A DNA stretch of 64,000 bases from Rickettsia typhi (GTDB lineage Bacteria > Pseudomonadota > Alphaproteobacteria > Rickettsiales > Deianiraeaceae): positions 124,001-188,000 of the forward strand of contig CAMCVL010000002.1 in assembly GCA_945881985.1 (NCBI GenBank). Reading direction: 5' to 3'. Below, in pieces: positions 48,832 through 58,951 of this stretch (position 1 is its first letter; every line of letters begins with the position of its first letter). Below the pieces are notes generated by a model. It worked only from the letters and a program-made list of their open reading frames with translations. It was not told the origin of the DNA and did not search any database. The position numbers were made by a program, and so were the translations under genes.

Positions 48832-51312
48832 ATGTTTTTTACTTGCAAGGCTTGTAAAAATAAAGTATTATACAAAATATCCGTTTTATTTTTTGTTATT
48901 ATTTTGTTTTTTATGCTTGAAATTGGGGGTTTTGAGTTGTTTAATAACGCATCTGCTAATTACAGCATCATGCTTAGTCTTGTTGGCACCGCAGGCTTTG
49001 TTGTGTATAAAAAATGGAACACATTTTACATATCTCTTTTGCTAGGCACTGCAATGCTGCTTAAGGGTGTGGATTTGGCGGTTTTTAGCCTTTATCTATG
49101 TCTTAATGGATTGTTTTTTGTGCCTAGTATTAGGTCAAAACTCATCACAAAGCCACTTTTAAAGCTGATTAATGTAAAAAAGGCATTGTCTAAGGTATCG
49201 GAGACTGAAAAAATCGCACTAAACGCAGGTGGAACATGGGTGGATAAGGAGCTGTTTTCTGGCTCGGCGGATTACAAAAAAATACTTGATTACAAGATAC
49301 AAAAGTTAACGGATGAGGAGGAGTATTTTTTAAATCACCAAACAAAAGAGGTTTGCAAGATGACAAACGACTGGGAAGTTTTTGAAAAAAAAGACCTAAG
49401 CCCAGAGGTTTGGCAGTATCTTAAGGATCACAAATTTTTTGGCATGCTTATACCAAAGCAATACGGAGGGCTTGAGTTTTCGCCAATCGCACAAAGCACA
49501 ATAGTTGCAAGGCTTGCTACAAGGTCGCAGGTTTTGGGTATTACTGTTATGGTGCCAAACTCGCTTGGGCCAGGTGAGTTGTTTTTAAAATACGGGACAG
49601 AAAAGCAAAAAAACTACTACCTACCACGCCTTGCGGACGGCAGAGAAGTGCCGGCTTTTGGCTTAACGGAGCCCACGGCAGGTAGCGATGCAACAAGCAT
49701 AAAGGCAAATGGTATAGTGTTTAAAAAAGAGGATGGCAAGCTTGGAATAAGGCTAAATTTTGAAAAACGCTACATCACTCTTGGCGGTGTTGCAAGCGTT
49801 ATAGGGCTTGCATTTAAACTTGAAGACCCTGAGGCTCTTTTGCCAAAGGATGTAAAAACCGGCATAACCTGTGCAATAATTAAGGGTGATGCACAGGGCT
49901 TAACCAGAGGTCGTAGACACAGTCCTCTTGGCGTACCATTTATCAACTCGCCGCTTTGGGGTAAGGATGTTATTATTGACATTGAGGAAGATGTTATCGG
50001 CGGCTTTGCCGGCTGCGGTATTGGCTGGAAAATGCTTATGGAATGCCTATCCGTAGGGCGTGGTATATCCTTGCCTGCAATATCTGCGGGGGGCTCGCAC
50101 CTTGCACTACGCACAGCAATAAGATACGCTCAGGTGCGTAAGCAGTTTAACATGCCAATTGCAAAGTTTGAGGGCATAGCGGAGGTTCTGGCTCAAAGCC
50201 TTTACTTAAACTACACCTGCTCGGCAATTAGAGAGGTTACGGCCTCCGCAGTTACAGATGGGCACAAGCCATCGGTAATTAACGCAATTGCAAAGTACCA
50301 CACAACTGAGATATTCCGCAAGGTAATCAACAATTCAATGGATATTCTTGGTGGCTCGGGTATCTGTCTTGGCGAAAATAACCTCTTGGCACACGGCTAC
50401 ATGGGTGCCCCAATTGCAATCACGGTTGAAGGTGCAAACATCATGACCCGTAGCCTCATGCAATTTGGACAAGGGCTTATTAGATGTCACCCATATGCCC
50501 TTAACGAAATTGAAGCTTTGGAAGCCGGCGACATGACAAAGTTTGACAAGAACTTTTGGGCTCACATTCGTGACTTTACAGGCAATATCACCAGAATGCT
50601 ATTATTAAGCTCAACAAGAGGTGGTATTTTTTGCTTTGTAAAAGGCGATGCAGAACTTAAAATGGCGGTTAAAAAGCTAAAAATGGCATCTTCCACCCTC
50701 TCGGTTTTATCGGATATTGCTCTTATATCTCACGGCGGAGGGCTTAAAAGAATGGAATATTTATCAGGCAAATTTGCCGATGCATTATCGTGGACTTACA
50801 TCCTTTACACCCTAATCATTAAGTATAAAAACGATGGATTTAAGGATACTGACCTCTTTAATGTCTCTGTTAAAAACGCCCTAAACAACATACAGCATGC
50901 CTTTGACGACATTTATACTGATACATTCGCCTCAAAAAACCCGCTATCCTTGGTTTTAAGAACTATGGGTTTTGTAGGCAAAATCAACAGGCTTAGCTCT
51001 AGTATTAACAACAAGGACATAAAAACCCTTGCAAGACTAATAGTAAGCGATGACTTTGTAAAAGACCAAACCCATCTTGCCTTTGTGTGGCACAAGGACG
51101 GCGACCAGTTATCCGACCTTGAAAAGTGCTCGCATATATACAGGTCTTTGGAGCTTGTTCTTAAAAAACATCATTTTAAAAACCTCGCCGAGCTTGAATC
51201 AAGCCAAAAAGCAACTGCCGACGAACTAACTCTTGTAGCTAACTACAAGGAGCTTTACGCAAAGGTTGTATCGGTAAATCACTTTGAACTTAAAACAAAA
51301 TTTGGTGTGTAA
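48832..51312 (+). CDS. fadE: acyl-CoA dehydrogenase FadE-like
   Basis: 826 aa; FGLTEPTAGSDATSIKANG, ITLGGVASVIGLAFKLEDPE, DILGGSGICLGENN. Confidence 0.9.
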   Translation: MFFTCKACKNKVLYKISVLFFVIILFFMLEIGGFELFNNASANYSIMLSLVGTAGFVVYKKWNTFYISLLLGTAMLLKGVDLAVFSLYLCLNGLFFVPSIRSKLITKPLLKLINVKKALSKVSETEKIALNAGGTWVDKELFSGSADYKKILDYKIQKLTDEEEYFLNHQTKEVCKMTNDWEVFEKKDLSPEVWQYLKDHKFFGMLIPKQYGGLEFSPIAQSTIVARLATRSQVLGITVMVPNSLGPGELFLKYGTEKQKNYYLPRLADGREVPAFGLTEPTAGSDATSIKANGIVFKKEDGKLGIRLNFEKRYITLGGVASVIGLAFKLEDPEALLPKDVKTGITCAIIKGDAQGLTRGRRHSPLGVPFINSPLWGKDVIIDIEEDVIGGFAGCGIGWKMLMECLSVGRGISLPAISAGGSHLALRTAIRYAQVRKQFNMPIAKFEGIAEVLAQSLYLNYTCSAIREVTASAVTDGHKPSVINAIAKYHTTEIFRKVINNSMDILGGSGICLGENNLLAHGYMGAPIAITVEGANIMTRSLMQFGQGLIRCHPYALNEIEALEAGDMTKFDKNFWAHIRDFTGNITRMLLLSSTRGGIFCFVKGDAELKMAVKKLKMASSTLSVLSDIALISHGGGLKRMEYLSGKFADALSWTYILYTLIIKYKNDGFKDTDLFNVSVKNALNNIQHAFDDIYTDTFASKNPLSLVLRTMGFVGKINRLSSSINNKDIKTLARLIVSDDFVKDQTHLAFVWHKDGDQLSDLEKCSHIYRSLELVLKKHHFKNLAELESSQKATADELTLVANYKELYAKVVSVNHFELKTKFGV

Positions 51313-51333
51313 TAATTTTTTATAATATAAGAT

Positions 51334-51807
51334 ATGAGCTCGCAAGATAGTCAACAAAATGAACAAAATCAAATTAGTCCACACAATCAATCGGCAAAAA
51401 CAACTGCCGGTGCAATAATGGGTAGTGTAGTGATTCCGGTTTGTGAATATGCTTGGGATGGCATTAAAGCATTGTGGGAAGTGTTAAAAGAAAAAACAGC
51501 AGATTCAAAAAAGAAGGAAGAGAATTACGATAAAAAAGCTGTAACTAAAGAAAATGGCAATCAACAAACCAAAGGTAAGGTAGATGGCAAACAAGAACCT
51601 AAAGCCGAAAAAACAAATGCAAACAATCAACAAACCACAGATGATAAACAGGTTAAGCAAAAACCTAAAGCCAAAGATCAAAGCCAAGGCAATAATCCTA
51701 TTATTGCAGCATTTGAATGTACTGGGCTCAGTAATAATCAAGGCAGGCCACCCTCCGCCCTGCCAAGTAATAATAATTCACCCTCTGTAGGGGGTGGGCA
51801 CGGCTAG
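51334..51807 (+). CDS. low-complexity K/Q/N-rich hypothetical protein
   Basis: 157-aa ORF; C-terminal tail encoded by GC-rich DNA. Confidence 0.45.
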   Translation: MSSQDSQQNEQNQISPHNQSAKTTAGAIMGSVVIPVCEYAWDGIKALWEVLKEKTADSKKKEENYDKKAVTKENGNQQTKGKVDGKQEPKAEKTNANNQQTTDDKQVKQKPKAKDQSQGNNPIIAAFECTGLSNNQGRPPSALPSNNNSPSVGGGHG

Positions 51808-51870
51808 AGGGTATGATTATTATAGTTTTTATTGTTGCCGCACAAAGATGCAGGAGATTGCTTAATTAAC

Positions 51871-52704
51871 TTATAGCTTATTAACAGGAATTTTGATAAA
51901 ATGTGGCACCTTGCCAGCTAACAAATTAACATGCAGTGCCGGCAAAATTAACTGAGGCACAGGCTTGTCTACTTGCTTTGCCTTCATGCGGGCGATGTAT
52001 TCCTGTTTGTCTGTATTTTTGTTTATGGAGCAATTGTTAAGCATTTGCTCTTTAATGGTTGTAATGATAACTGGCTGTGCGTTTGACTCTGGATATTCGT
52101 GTCCAACACATACTTTTGTTTGCGGGGGTAGGGTGTATAGTTTTTGCACGGAGTCAAAAAGTTCGGCACTGCTGCCGCCCGGAAAGTCAGTTCTTGCGGT
52201 GCCAACAAGAGGGGAAAATACTGTGTCGCCAGTAAATAAATAATCATCAATTAAATAGCTAACACATGCAGGGGTGTGCCCCGGTGTTGCAATCACTCTT
52301 ACCTCAAGATTACCTATTTTAAAGCTCTCGCCGTCTTGCCAGAGTTTGTCAAATTGTGAGCCATCAAGGTTCATTTGCTCCTCCTGAAAAATTGGTTGCC
52401 AATAGGCTAAAACTTTTGTGATATTTGCACCAATTGCAATTTTACCACCAAGCCTTTGCTTTAGGTATTGCGATGCAGATAGGTGGTCCGCATGAACATG
52501 GGTTTCGAGTATCCATTCAAGTTCAAGATTGTTTTGCAAGATGTAATTAACCAGATTGTCTGCGTTTTCAGTGTAAGTTTTACCGCTTGCTTGGTCGTAG
52601 TCAAGCACGGAGTCTATTACGGCACATTTTTTTGTTCCTTCGTCCAAAATGATATAGCTTGCAGTTTTGGTGCGTTTTGCATCAAAAAAAACTTCAACCT
52701 TCAT
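51871..52704 (-). CDS. MBL-fold metallo-hydrolase (ETHE1/persulfide-dioxygenase-like)
   Basis: ETHVHADHLSASQYLKQRLGGKIAIG, TPGHTPACVSYLI, FTGDTVFSPLVGTARTDFPGGSS, VCVGHEYP. Confidence 0.9.
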   Translation of the reverse strand: MKVEVFFDAKRTKTASYIILDEGTKKCAVIDSVLDYDQASGKTYTENADNLVNYILQNNLELEWILETHVHADHLSASQYLKQRLGGKIAIGANITKVLAYWQPIFQEEQMNLDGSQFDKLWQDGESFKIGNLEVRVIATPGHTPACVSYLIDDYLFTGDTVFSPLVGTARTDFPGGSSAELFDSVQKLYTLPPQTKVCVGHEYPESNAQPVIITTIKEQMLNNCSINKNTDKQEYIARMKAKQVDKPVPQLILPALHVNLLAGKVPHFIKIPVNKL

Positions 52705-52738
52705 AAAAACATTAAATAAAAATACTAAAGCAGATAGT

Positions 52739-53788
52739 TTAACTTTTTAATTTTGCAATTAGTTCTGGACCCTTAAAAATAAATGCAGAATAAATTTGCA
52801 CGCCAATTGCACCGCAATCAAGCCTTTGTTTAAATTGCTCTTTTGTAAATATTCCACCAGATGATATAATAGGCAACTTGCCTTTAAGTTCTTTTGCAAA
52901 CAGGCACAAGATGTTAAGTGATTGCTCGTTAAGCAATGCTCCACTAAGTCCGCCTTGTTGGCTTGTAAAATTTTTGTGTTTTGAATTTTGCAAGGGTGCA
53001 AAGTCCCTGCGGATTGTTGTGTTTGCGGCAATTATTGCATCAATTTTGTATTTTATGCAAAGTGCCGAGATGTAGATGATTTGCTCCTTAGTTATATCGG
53101 GGGCAATTTTTAAAAAAATTGGTCTTGTAAATCCGTGCATCATGCTTAGCCTTGTGCTTTGCTGACTTACAGACTCAAGTAATGTTTCAAGCGCCTGCTC
53201 CTGCTGAATGTCCCTTAAGCCCTTGGTGTTTGGCGATGATATATTGATTGTTATGTAGTCGCAGCATGGATAGACCTTTTGCATCATTAAAAGATAGTCG
53301 TCTGTGATGCTTGTGCTATCCTTGTTTTTACCTATGTTTGCACCGATGAGGGGGCGGTTTTTAATTTGCATTGCTTTTTGCAGATTTGCAACAAAATAAT
53401 CGGCACCTTTACTATTAAAGCCAAAGCGATTGATTATTGAATTTTGCTTTAATAGCCTAAAAAGGCGAGGCTTTGGATTGCCAGATTGAGGTAGCGGAGT
53501 GCAAGTGCCAAGCTCAAGATAATCAAAACCAAGTTTTGCAAGATTTTTAATACAGTCGGCATTTTTATCAAATCCTGCAGCCAAACCTATTGGATATTTT
53601 TTTATGTAAGCAAGGGGATTGCTTAGTAAATTTTGCTTATCGCTAAGCTCTGCCTGAGTTGTTTTTATAAGGCTAGGTACAAGGTTTAGCCTTAAAAGTT
53701 TTATGGCTACATTATGAGAGGCTTCCGGCTTTAGTAAAAACAAACAAAATCTTGCGATTTTTAATAGGCAAAGCTTTAATAAAAACAT
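52739..53788 (-). CDS. pyrD: dihydroorotate dehydrogenase (quinone)
   Basis: GLAAGFDKNADCI, LGTCTPLPQSGNPKPRLFRL, INRFGFNSKG, ISSPNTKGLRD, QGGLSGALL. Confidence 0.95.
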   Translation of the reverse strand: MFLLKLCLLKIARFCLFLLKPEASHNVAIKLLRLNLVPSLIKTTQAELSDKQNLLSNPLAYIKKYPIGLAAGFDKNADCIKNLAKLGFDYLELGTCTPLPQSGNPKPRLFRLLKQNSIINRFGFNSKGADYFVANLQKAMQIKNRPLIGANIGKNKDSTSITDDYLLMMQKVYPCCDYITINISSPNTKGLRDIQQEQALETLLESVSQQSTRLSMMHGFTRPIFLKIAPDITKEQIIYISALCIKYKIDAIIAANTTIRRDFAPLQNSKHKNFTSQQGGLSGALLNEQSLNILCLFAKELKGKLPIISSGGIFTKEQFKQRLDCGAIGVQIYSAFIFKGPELIAKLKS

Positions 53789-53804
53789 ATTTTATGTTAT
53801 TGTT

Positions 53805-54800
53805 TTACTTAACAAATCCAGCTTCCTTAAAATATCTAAGCGAGCCATTATGCAAAGGCACAACGCCGCCTTGGGATATTTCGTTAGGTTTAATGTCCTT
53901 AAATACATCACTTGCCTGACTTAAAGATTGTAGGTTTTGCGATACAATTTTTGCAATTTGATAAGCGGTTTCGTCGCTAAGTTCTGTGGTTGTAAAAACA
54001 GAGCTTTTAATGCCAAGTGTTTTAATTGCGGCTTGGGTGTCGTTGTAAAGACCTTTTTTAATAAAAGCCTTGGAGTAAAAAGGATATTTTTTAACAAGCT
54101 CTGCAATGTATTTGTCGTCAATGCCCACAAGCTTTGCATTGCATGATTCAATAAGCTCTCTTGTGATAGGGTTTGGGCTACCATAAATCATAAACATAGC
54201 ATCAATTTGACCTTCGCAAAAACTTTTTATTTCGTCTGATGGTTTGAGTTCAAAAGTTTTTTTCAGGTCTTTTTGTTTAACTTTTGTCATTTCAAATAAT
54301 CTTTGAATAGTCCATCTCATACCACTTTGCTCAAGACCTATACTAACATTTTTGCCTACTAGGTCATCAACGGAATTTATTTGAGAATCTTTTTTAACTA
54401 TCAAATAAAAAGCCTCAGTATGCAAAGTGAATAATGTACGCAGGCTTTCATCTGCCCCGTAGTCCTTAAATATACCTTCGCCTCTTGATGAATAATATAG
54501 CCAGTCGTTTTGACTAAAGCCTATTGAAGACTTGTTAGTACGGCTTGAAATCAAATTACCAACTGACCCAGATGTACTCTCGGTAAAACATTTAGTTTTA
54601 ACATCCTTGTTTTCGTTAATCAACTTGCAAATAATACCACCAGCAGGGTAGTATACCCCATTAACCGAGCCAGTTGCAAATGAAATATGAGACATTTGTT
54701 GCCCTCCGTCCCCGGCTAAGGCGGATGCGCTACTTATTAATGCACTACATAGTAAAGCCTTAAGGGATTTTGTATTACAAATACTTAAGATTGTTTTCAT
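53805..54800 (-). CDS. TAXI-family TRAP transporter solute-binding protein
   Basis: ISFATGSVNGVYYPAGGIICKLINEN, STSGSVGNL, FTLHTEAFYLIVKKDSQI. Confidence 0.9.
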   Translation of the reverse strand: MKTILSICNTKSLKALLCSALISSASALAGDGGQQMSHISFATGSVNGVYYPAGGIICKLINENKDVKTKCFTESTSGSVGNLISSRTNKSSIGFSQNDWLYYSSRGEGIFKDYGADESLRTLFTLHTEAFYLIVKKDSQINSVDDLVGKNVSIGLEQSGMRWTIQRLFEMTKVKQKDLKKTFELKPSDEIKSFCEGQIDAMFMIYGSPNPITRELIESCNAKLVGIDDKYIAELVKKYPFYSKAFIKKGLYNDTQAAIKTLGIKSSVFTTTELSDETAYQIAKIVSQNLQSLSQASDVFKDIKPNEISQGGVVPLHNGSLRYFKEAGFVK

Positions 54801-55386
54801 GACTTTAAATTAATAAATAACCAAACAAAATATACGCCAATCAAATAGAAGTTTATGTATTAAAAAAAATAAATCAAACTATTTTTTCTTTACACGCTGT
54901 AAAAAATCCAGTATTATGTTTTTGGCTTTAAAAATTTATTGAAATTTATTGATAATTTTAAATACTTTATATTATTTAAAAATTAAAAAGTAATAATTTT
55001 ATGTATTTTATATTGTATGAATGTTATAATTTAGCGATACAAAGACAAATACTGAGTCAAAAAATATTTAATAACTTAATTTGATATTTTACACTAAGTG
55101 TAATTTGATATAAAACATATCTAATACAGAATTTTTGCAGGGCATATAATGCCTATATTCAATTATACATGAAAATATACACGAGTATTTCGCTTTTTTG
55201 AAATTCAGGTTGTATTTGGCAACTATTCTTATAATTATATAAGAATTATTTATTGAATTATTATTTTATGCTAAAAAAAAAGATAATTTTTCTTGCATTT
55301 TAAAAAAACGCATATTACAATTTAAACACAATTACAATTTCTATGTTTTAGTATAATGTAAATTGTTTAAAAAGCTGTTTCACCTA

Positions 55387-55423
55387 AGGGGGTTAAACCC
55401 CTTGGGTTTAAATTTAACCCACT
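55387..55423. other. paired short inverted repeats AAGGGG-GTTAAA-CCCCTT and GGGTT-TAAATTT-AACCC
   Basis: adjacent palindromes in the intergenic region before hslV. Confidence 0.5.
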
Positions 55424-55584
55424 GCCACTGTAATATATAATCTAAATTCACCTCCGGCTTTACTGCTTATTAAAAATGCTCGCAAACTTGCAAAAAGCTA
55501 TTCTTTGTTAAAGAATTGATTGTTAGTAAATTTGTTTGACAATAAAACATTAATTGCTAAGCTTGATAAAAAAGTGCTTTTGTT

Positions 55585-56166
55585 GTGATTAATTATTGTT
55601 TTGTAATAATGAGTGAGTTAAATGGCGAGGTTAAGATGCATGCAACAACTATTATCTGTGTGCGTAAGGATGGTAAAGTTGCAATAGCTGGCGATGGTCA
55701 GGTTTCAATAGGTAATACAATTTTTAAATCTACAGCGCGTAAAATACGCAGGCTTTACGACAATAAAATTTTAACAGGCTTTGCAGGCTCAACAAGCGAT
55801 GCCTTTACTTTGTTTGAAAGGCTTGAGGGCAAGCTGGAATCCTTTAATGGCAACTTACTTAGAGCATCTGTTGAACTTGCAAAGGATTGGCGTAAGGAAA
55901 GATACCTCCGCAAGCTTGAGGCAATGATGATAGTTGCTGACGAAAAGGAAACATATATAGTAAGTGGCTCCGGTGATGTAATTGAGCCAGAATTTGGCAT
56001 AGCAGCAATAGGTAGCGGCGGCAACTACGCTAGGGCAGCAGCCATAGCTTTGGTTGAGACAAACTCTAATCTATCGGCGGTTGAAATAGCACGCAAAAGC
56101 ATTGAAATAGCTGGCAGAGTCTGTGTTTTTACAAACTTAAACATTATTACAGACGAGCTTAATTAA
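55585..56166 (+). CDS. hslV: ATP-dependent protease subunit HslV (start possibly at ATG near 55636, MHATTIICV)
   Basis: [56 protein letters not shown]. Confidence 0.96.
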   Translation: MINYCFVIMSELNGEVKMHATTIICVRKDGKVAIAGDGQVSIGNTIFKSTARKIRRLYDNKILTGFAGSTSDAFTLFERLEGKLESFNGNLLRASVELAKDWRKERYLRKLEAMMIVADEKETYIVSGSGDVIEPEFGIAAIGSGGNYARAAAIALVETNSNLSAVEIARKSIEIAGRVCVFTNLNIITDELN

Positions 56167-56177
56167 ATAAACACTTA

Positions 56178-57341
56178 ATGTCTAGTACAAATCAAATTGC
56201 AGAGGCTAAAATAAACATGTTTAGCCTTGGCTTTATGCTTAAATACTCTTGCATTCAGGATAAGTGCATCAATGATTGTTGCAACTCTTGGACGATTGAG
56301 GTTGACAAAACAACCATGCAAAAATGGCAGGCAAATGCTCCAGAGCTTGTTGAATCCGTTGAACAAAACCCCTACAGGCCCGAAGCCCTAAGAATGAAGA
56401 CTCAGGGCGAGCATAAATCCTGCATACAGCTACAAGATGGCATGTGTGCGGTGCATAAAACAAGGGGGGCAGATATGTTGCCAGAAATATGCAACTATTT
56501 TCCCCAGCTTTACAAGGCTTTTAACGGCAAAATATATCTAAGTGGCACCTCAGCTTGCCCCTCGGTTGCATATATTATTTTAAGCGAAGACGAGGAGAAT
56601 AATTTTAAAATTCACCAAGTAAGCTCCGAGGTAAAAAAAGCAATGAACAACATATCAAACTACGATATAAAAGGTGCATCGCCCCAAGTTGTAAGCTCGG
56701 TTTTTGCAAAGATTATGGCTTTTGTCTCGGGGTTTGCAAACACAAGACTTTGTTTAAAGTCGCTTTATTTTGCATCAAAACTGCTTGACGAAACCGAGAT
56801 TTCTACCCTGCCGCAGTCAATTGATTTAATTTTAAAGCTTAGCAACTACTCCGGTAAAAATGTTAAAATCAATCATCAATTTGAGGCTAATATTTTTGAC
56901 AACATAATAGAGCTTACACTTGAAATTAGCACAAGAACCAAGCCTTTTATTAGCCTTATCTTGCAAAAGTTAAAGGATATTAAGTTGCAAGGGCAAAACC
57001 CTTTGCAAATTTATCAAAAATACGAGGCGGCAAAGGATGGGCTTGCCCTAAACAAAAAGTATCTTCGCCGTTTTTTAAAGGCAAAGCTTGGCGAGAGCAT
57101 CTTTCCTTTTACCCCATTTTTTAGCCACGAAGAGGATTTTGTTTTATTATACTGCGAGTATTTAATTATTGATTTTGTGATTGCTGTCTTTTGGTCGCAA
57201 GGTCTTTTAGATGAGCGTGTAATAGGTGATATAATACACTCGGTTGATAGGGAATTTTATGCAAAAAAACGCTCCCGTATAATGGACCTAATCAAGGCAC
57301 AAAACCTTGATAAGATTGAAAACCTCTTTGCCCTTGCTTAG
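56178..57341 (+). CDS. FliB-like / YkgJ-type CxxxxCxxxCC cysteine-cluster protein (annotated family: flagellin lysine-N-methylase)
   Basis: YSCIQDKCINDCCNSWTIEVDKTT, GMCAVHKTRGADMLPEICNYFPQ, TSACPSVAYIIL. Confidence 0.75.
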   Translation: MSSTNQIAEAKINMFSLGFMLKYSCIQDKCINDCCNSWTIEVDKTTMQKWQANAPELVESVEQNPYRPEALRMKTQGEHKSCIQLQDGMCAVHKTRGADMLPEICNYFPQLYKAFNGKIYLSGTSACPSVAYIILSEDEENNFKIHQVSSEVKKAMNNISNYDIKGASPQVVSSVFAKIMAFVSGFANTRLCLKSLYFASKLLDETEISTLPQSIDLILKLSNYSGKNVKINHQFEANIFDNIIELTLEISTRTKPFISLILQKLKDIKLQGQNPLQIYQKYEAAKDGLALNKKYLRRFLKAKLGESIFPFTPFFSHEEDFVLLYCEYLIIDFVIAVFWSQGLLDERVIGDIIHSVDREFYAKKRSRIMDLIKAQNLDKIENLFALA

Positions 57342-57467
57342 TTATAACAAGATTTAAGCTTGCTGCAATAGGATTTGCTATAAATAGAATTTTTGTTGAT
57401 TTTAAAACGATATTTGTTTAAGCTTTTTGTAATGCTAAATTCAATGTAAAATTAAGATTAAAAACCC

Positions 57468-57497
57468 CTTAAATACCTAGGGTATTAAAGAGTTTTT
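57468..57497 (+). terminator. candidate rho-independent terminator
   Basis: CTTAAATACC TAG GGTATTAAAG then AGTTTTT. Confidence 0.55.
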
Positions 57498-57602
57498 AAG
57501 TGCAAAAATAAATCTATAATTTAATTTTATAATTGTTTATCTTTGTGTTGTTTAAGTTTGTAGTTAAAGTTTGTGTTTTTAAGGATTGCGAGGTTTTTAA
57601 CC

Positions 57603-58934
57603 ATGTTAAATTTTAAGTTTTTATTAAATCCAAGGTTTGCAGCTGTGGCAATTTGCATTGCTGGGCTTACTGCCTGTGGCTTTCAGGACGAGATAGCAAA
57701 CAGGCCTTCGGCTGAAGCATCAAGCAATCAAAATGGACCAAAGATTGATAGCTCCTATCAATACAGAGTTAACGATGGTTATGATAAGGTTGTTAGTGTA
57801 AAAAATAACGATACTCAGATAAAGCAAGATGTAAAGCAAGCACCAATTAACGACCCCTTTGTTGTAAAAAAGGAAGATGACTTGCAGCAAGTGCAACCTG
57901 TTGCCGATGTTAAAGATGGTGATTTACAAGTGGCAAAAGAGGAGGTGCAAAATGAGGAATTAAAAAAACAGGAAGAGCCATCTCAAGCTACAGCTCAACC
58001 TGCGGCAGTGGCTACCGTATTGCCAGCCACTAAGCCTGCAAATGTAGCATTGCAACAAGAAGTTGACAAAAAACAAATATCAGCAACAAATGCTACAAAA
58101 TACACGGTGCAACAGGGGGATACTATGTTTGGTATTTCCAAAAAAAGTGGCAAAAGCATAGCAAGTATTAAAGAGCTTAATAATTTACCTCAGGATAGTG
58201 ATAAGGTTTATATAGGTCAAGTGCTTATTTTGCAGCTTGACAAGCCCGAACCAAAGAATTTAAATGCAGTAGGGCAGGGTGCTGGTGATGATTTACCAAG
58301 TTTTCATGTTGTGCAGGCAAAGGAAACCGCCTATTCAATATCCAAAAGATACAATATACCATTGGCTAACCTTGCAAGTCTTAACAATTTAAACGAGCAA
58401 TATGCCTTGCAAAAGGATCAAAAACTACTTTTAAAACCTCTAAGCTCACAACCTAGTCAGCAAAATATTGAGGCGAACAGCCAATATACTCCTAAGGCTA
58501 AGGCTTTAGTGCAAGCTCAGACGGAGCAAAAACCTAAGCAGGAGGAAAAAGTGTTAAAGCAGGCTTCGGTTCAGTCTGGCTATGCCTATCCTAGTACCGC
58601 AAAAATAGTATCATATTTTGGCGAGGGTAAAAAGGGGCTTTACAACGACGGATTGCTTTTTGATGTACAGTTAGAATCCGATGTTTTTGCCGCCAAGGAA
58701 GGCACTGTGTTTTTTGCTTCCTTTGTAAAAAACTATCAAAATCTTATCATACTAAAGCACGACGATGGTCTTTTAAGCGTCTACGGCAATCTTGATAGTA
58801 TGATTGTAAAAAAAGGTGATTTTGTTAGCAAGGGTCAGCAAGTTGGTACTGTGTCGCCACGAACAACAAAGACTCTATTTTTTAGTATAAGAAACACAAA
58901 TAAAGCCTTAAACCCCCTAAATTATATTAAATAA
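57603..58934 (+). CDS. lipoprotein with two LysM domains and an apparently catalytically degenerate M23-like domain (NlpD/EnvC-like)
   Basis: lipobox LTACGF; YTVQQGDTMFGISKKSGKSI and FHVVQAKETAYSISKRYNIPL LysM; C-term NLIILKHDDGLLSVYGNLD...KGQQVGTVSP. Confidence 0.85.
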   Translation: MLNFKFLLNPRFAAVAICIAGLTACGFQDEIANRPSAEASSNQNGPKIDSSYQYRVNDGYDKVVSVKNNDTQIKQDVKQAPINDPFVVKKEDDLQQVQPVADVKDGDLQVAKEEVQNEELKKQEEPSQATAQPAAVATVLPATKPANVALQQEVDKKQISATNATKYTVQQGDTMFGISKKSGKSIASIKELNNLPQDSDKVYIGQVLILQLDKPEPKNLNAVGQGAGDDLPSFHVVQAKETAYSISKRYNIPLANLASLNNLNEQYALQKDQKLLLKPLSSQPSQQNIEANSQYTPKAKALVQAQTEQKPKQEEKVLKQASVQSGYAYPSTAKIVSYFGEGKKGLYNDGLLFDVQLESDVFAAKEGTVFFASFVKNYQNLIILKHDDGLLSVYGNLDSMIVKKGDFVSKGQQVGTVSPRTTKTLFFSIRNTNKALNPLNYIK

Positions 58935-58951
58935 AGGTTTGTGAACTACAG

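Noticed and set aside
54840-55560. Possible ncRNA in the ~700-bp AT-rich gap before hslV
   Set aside because: Only short palindromes (55387-55423) are visible. No recognisable conserved RNA family or clear terminator.
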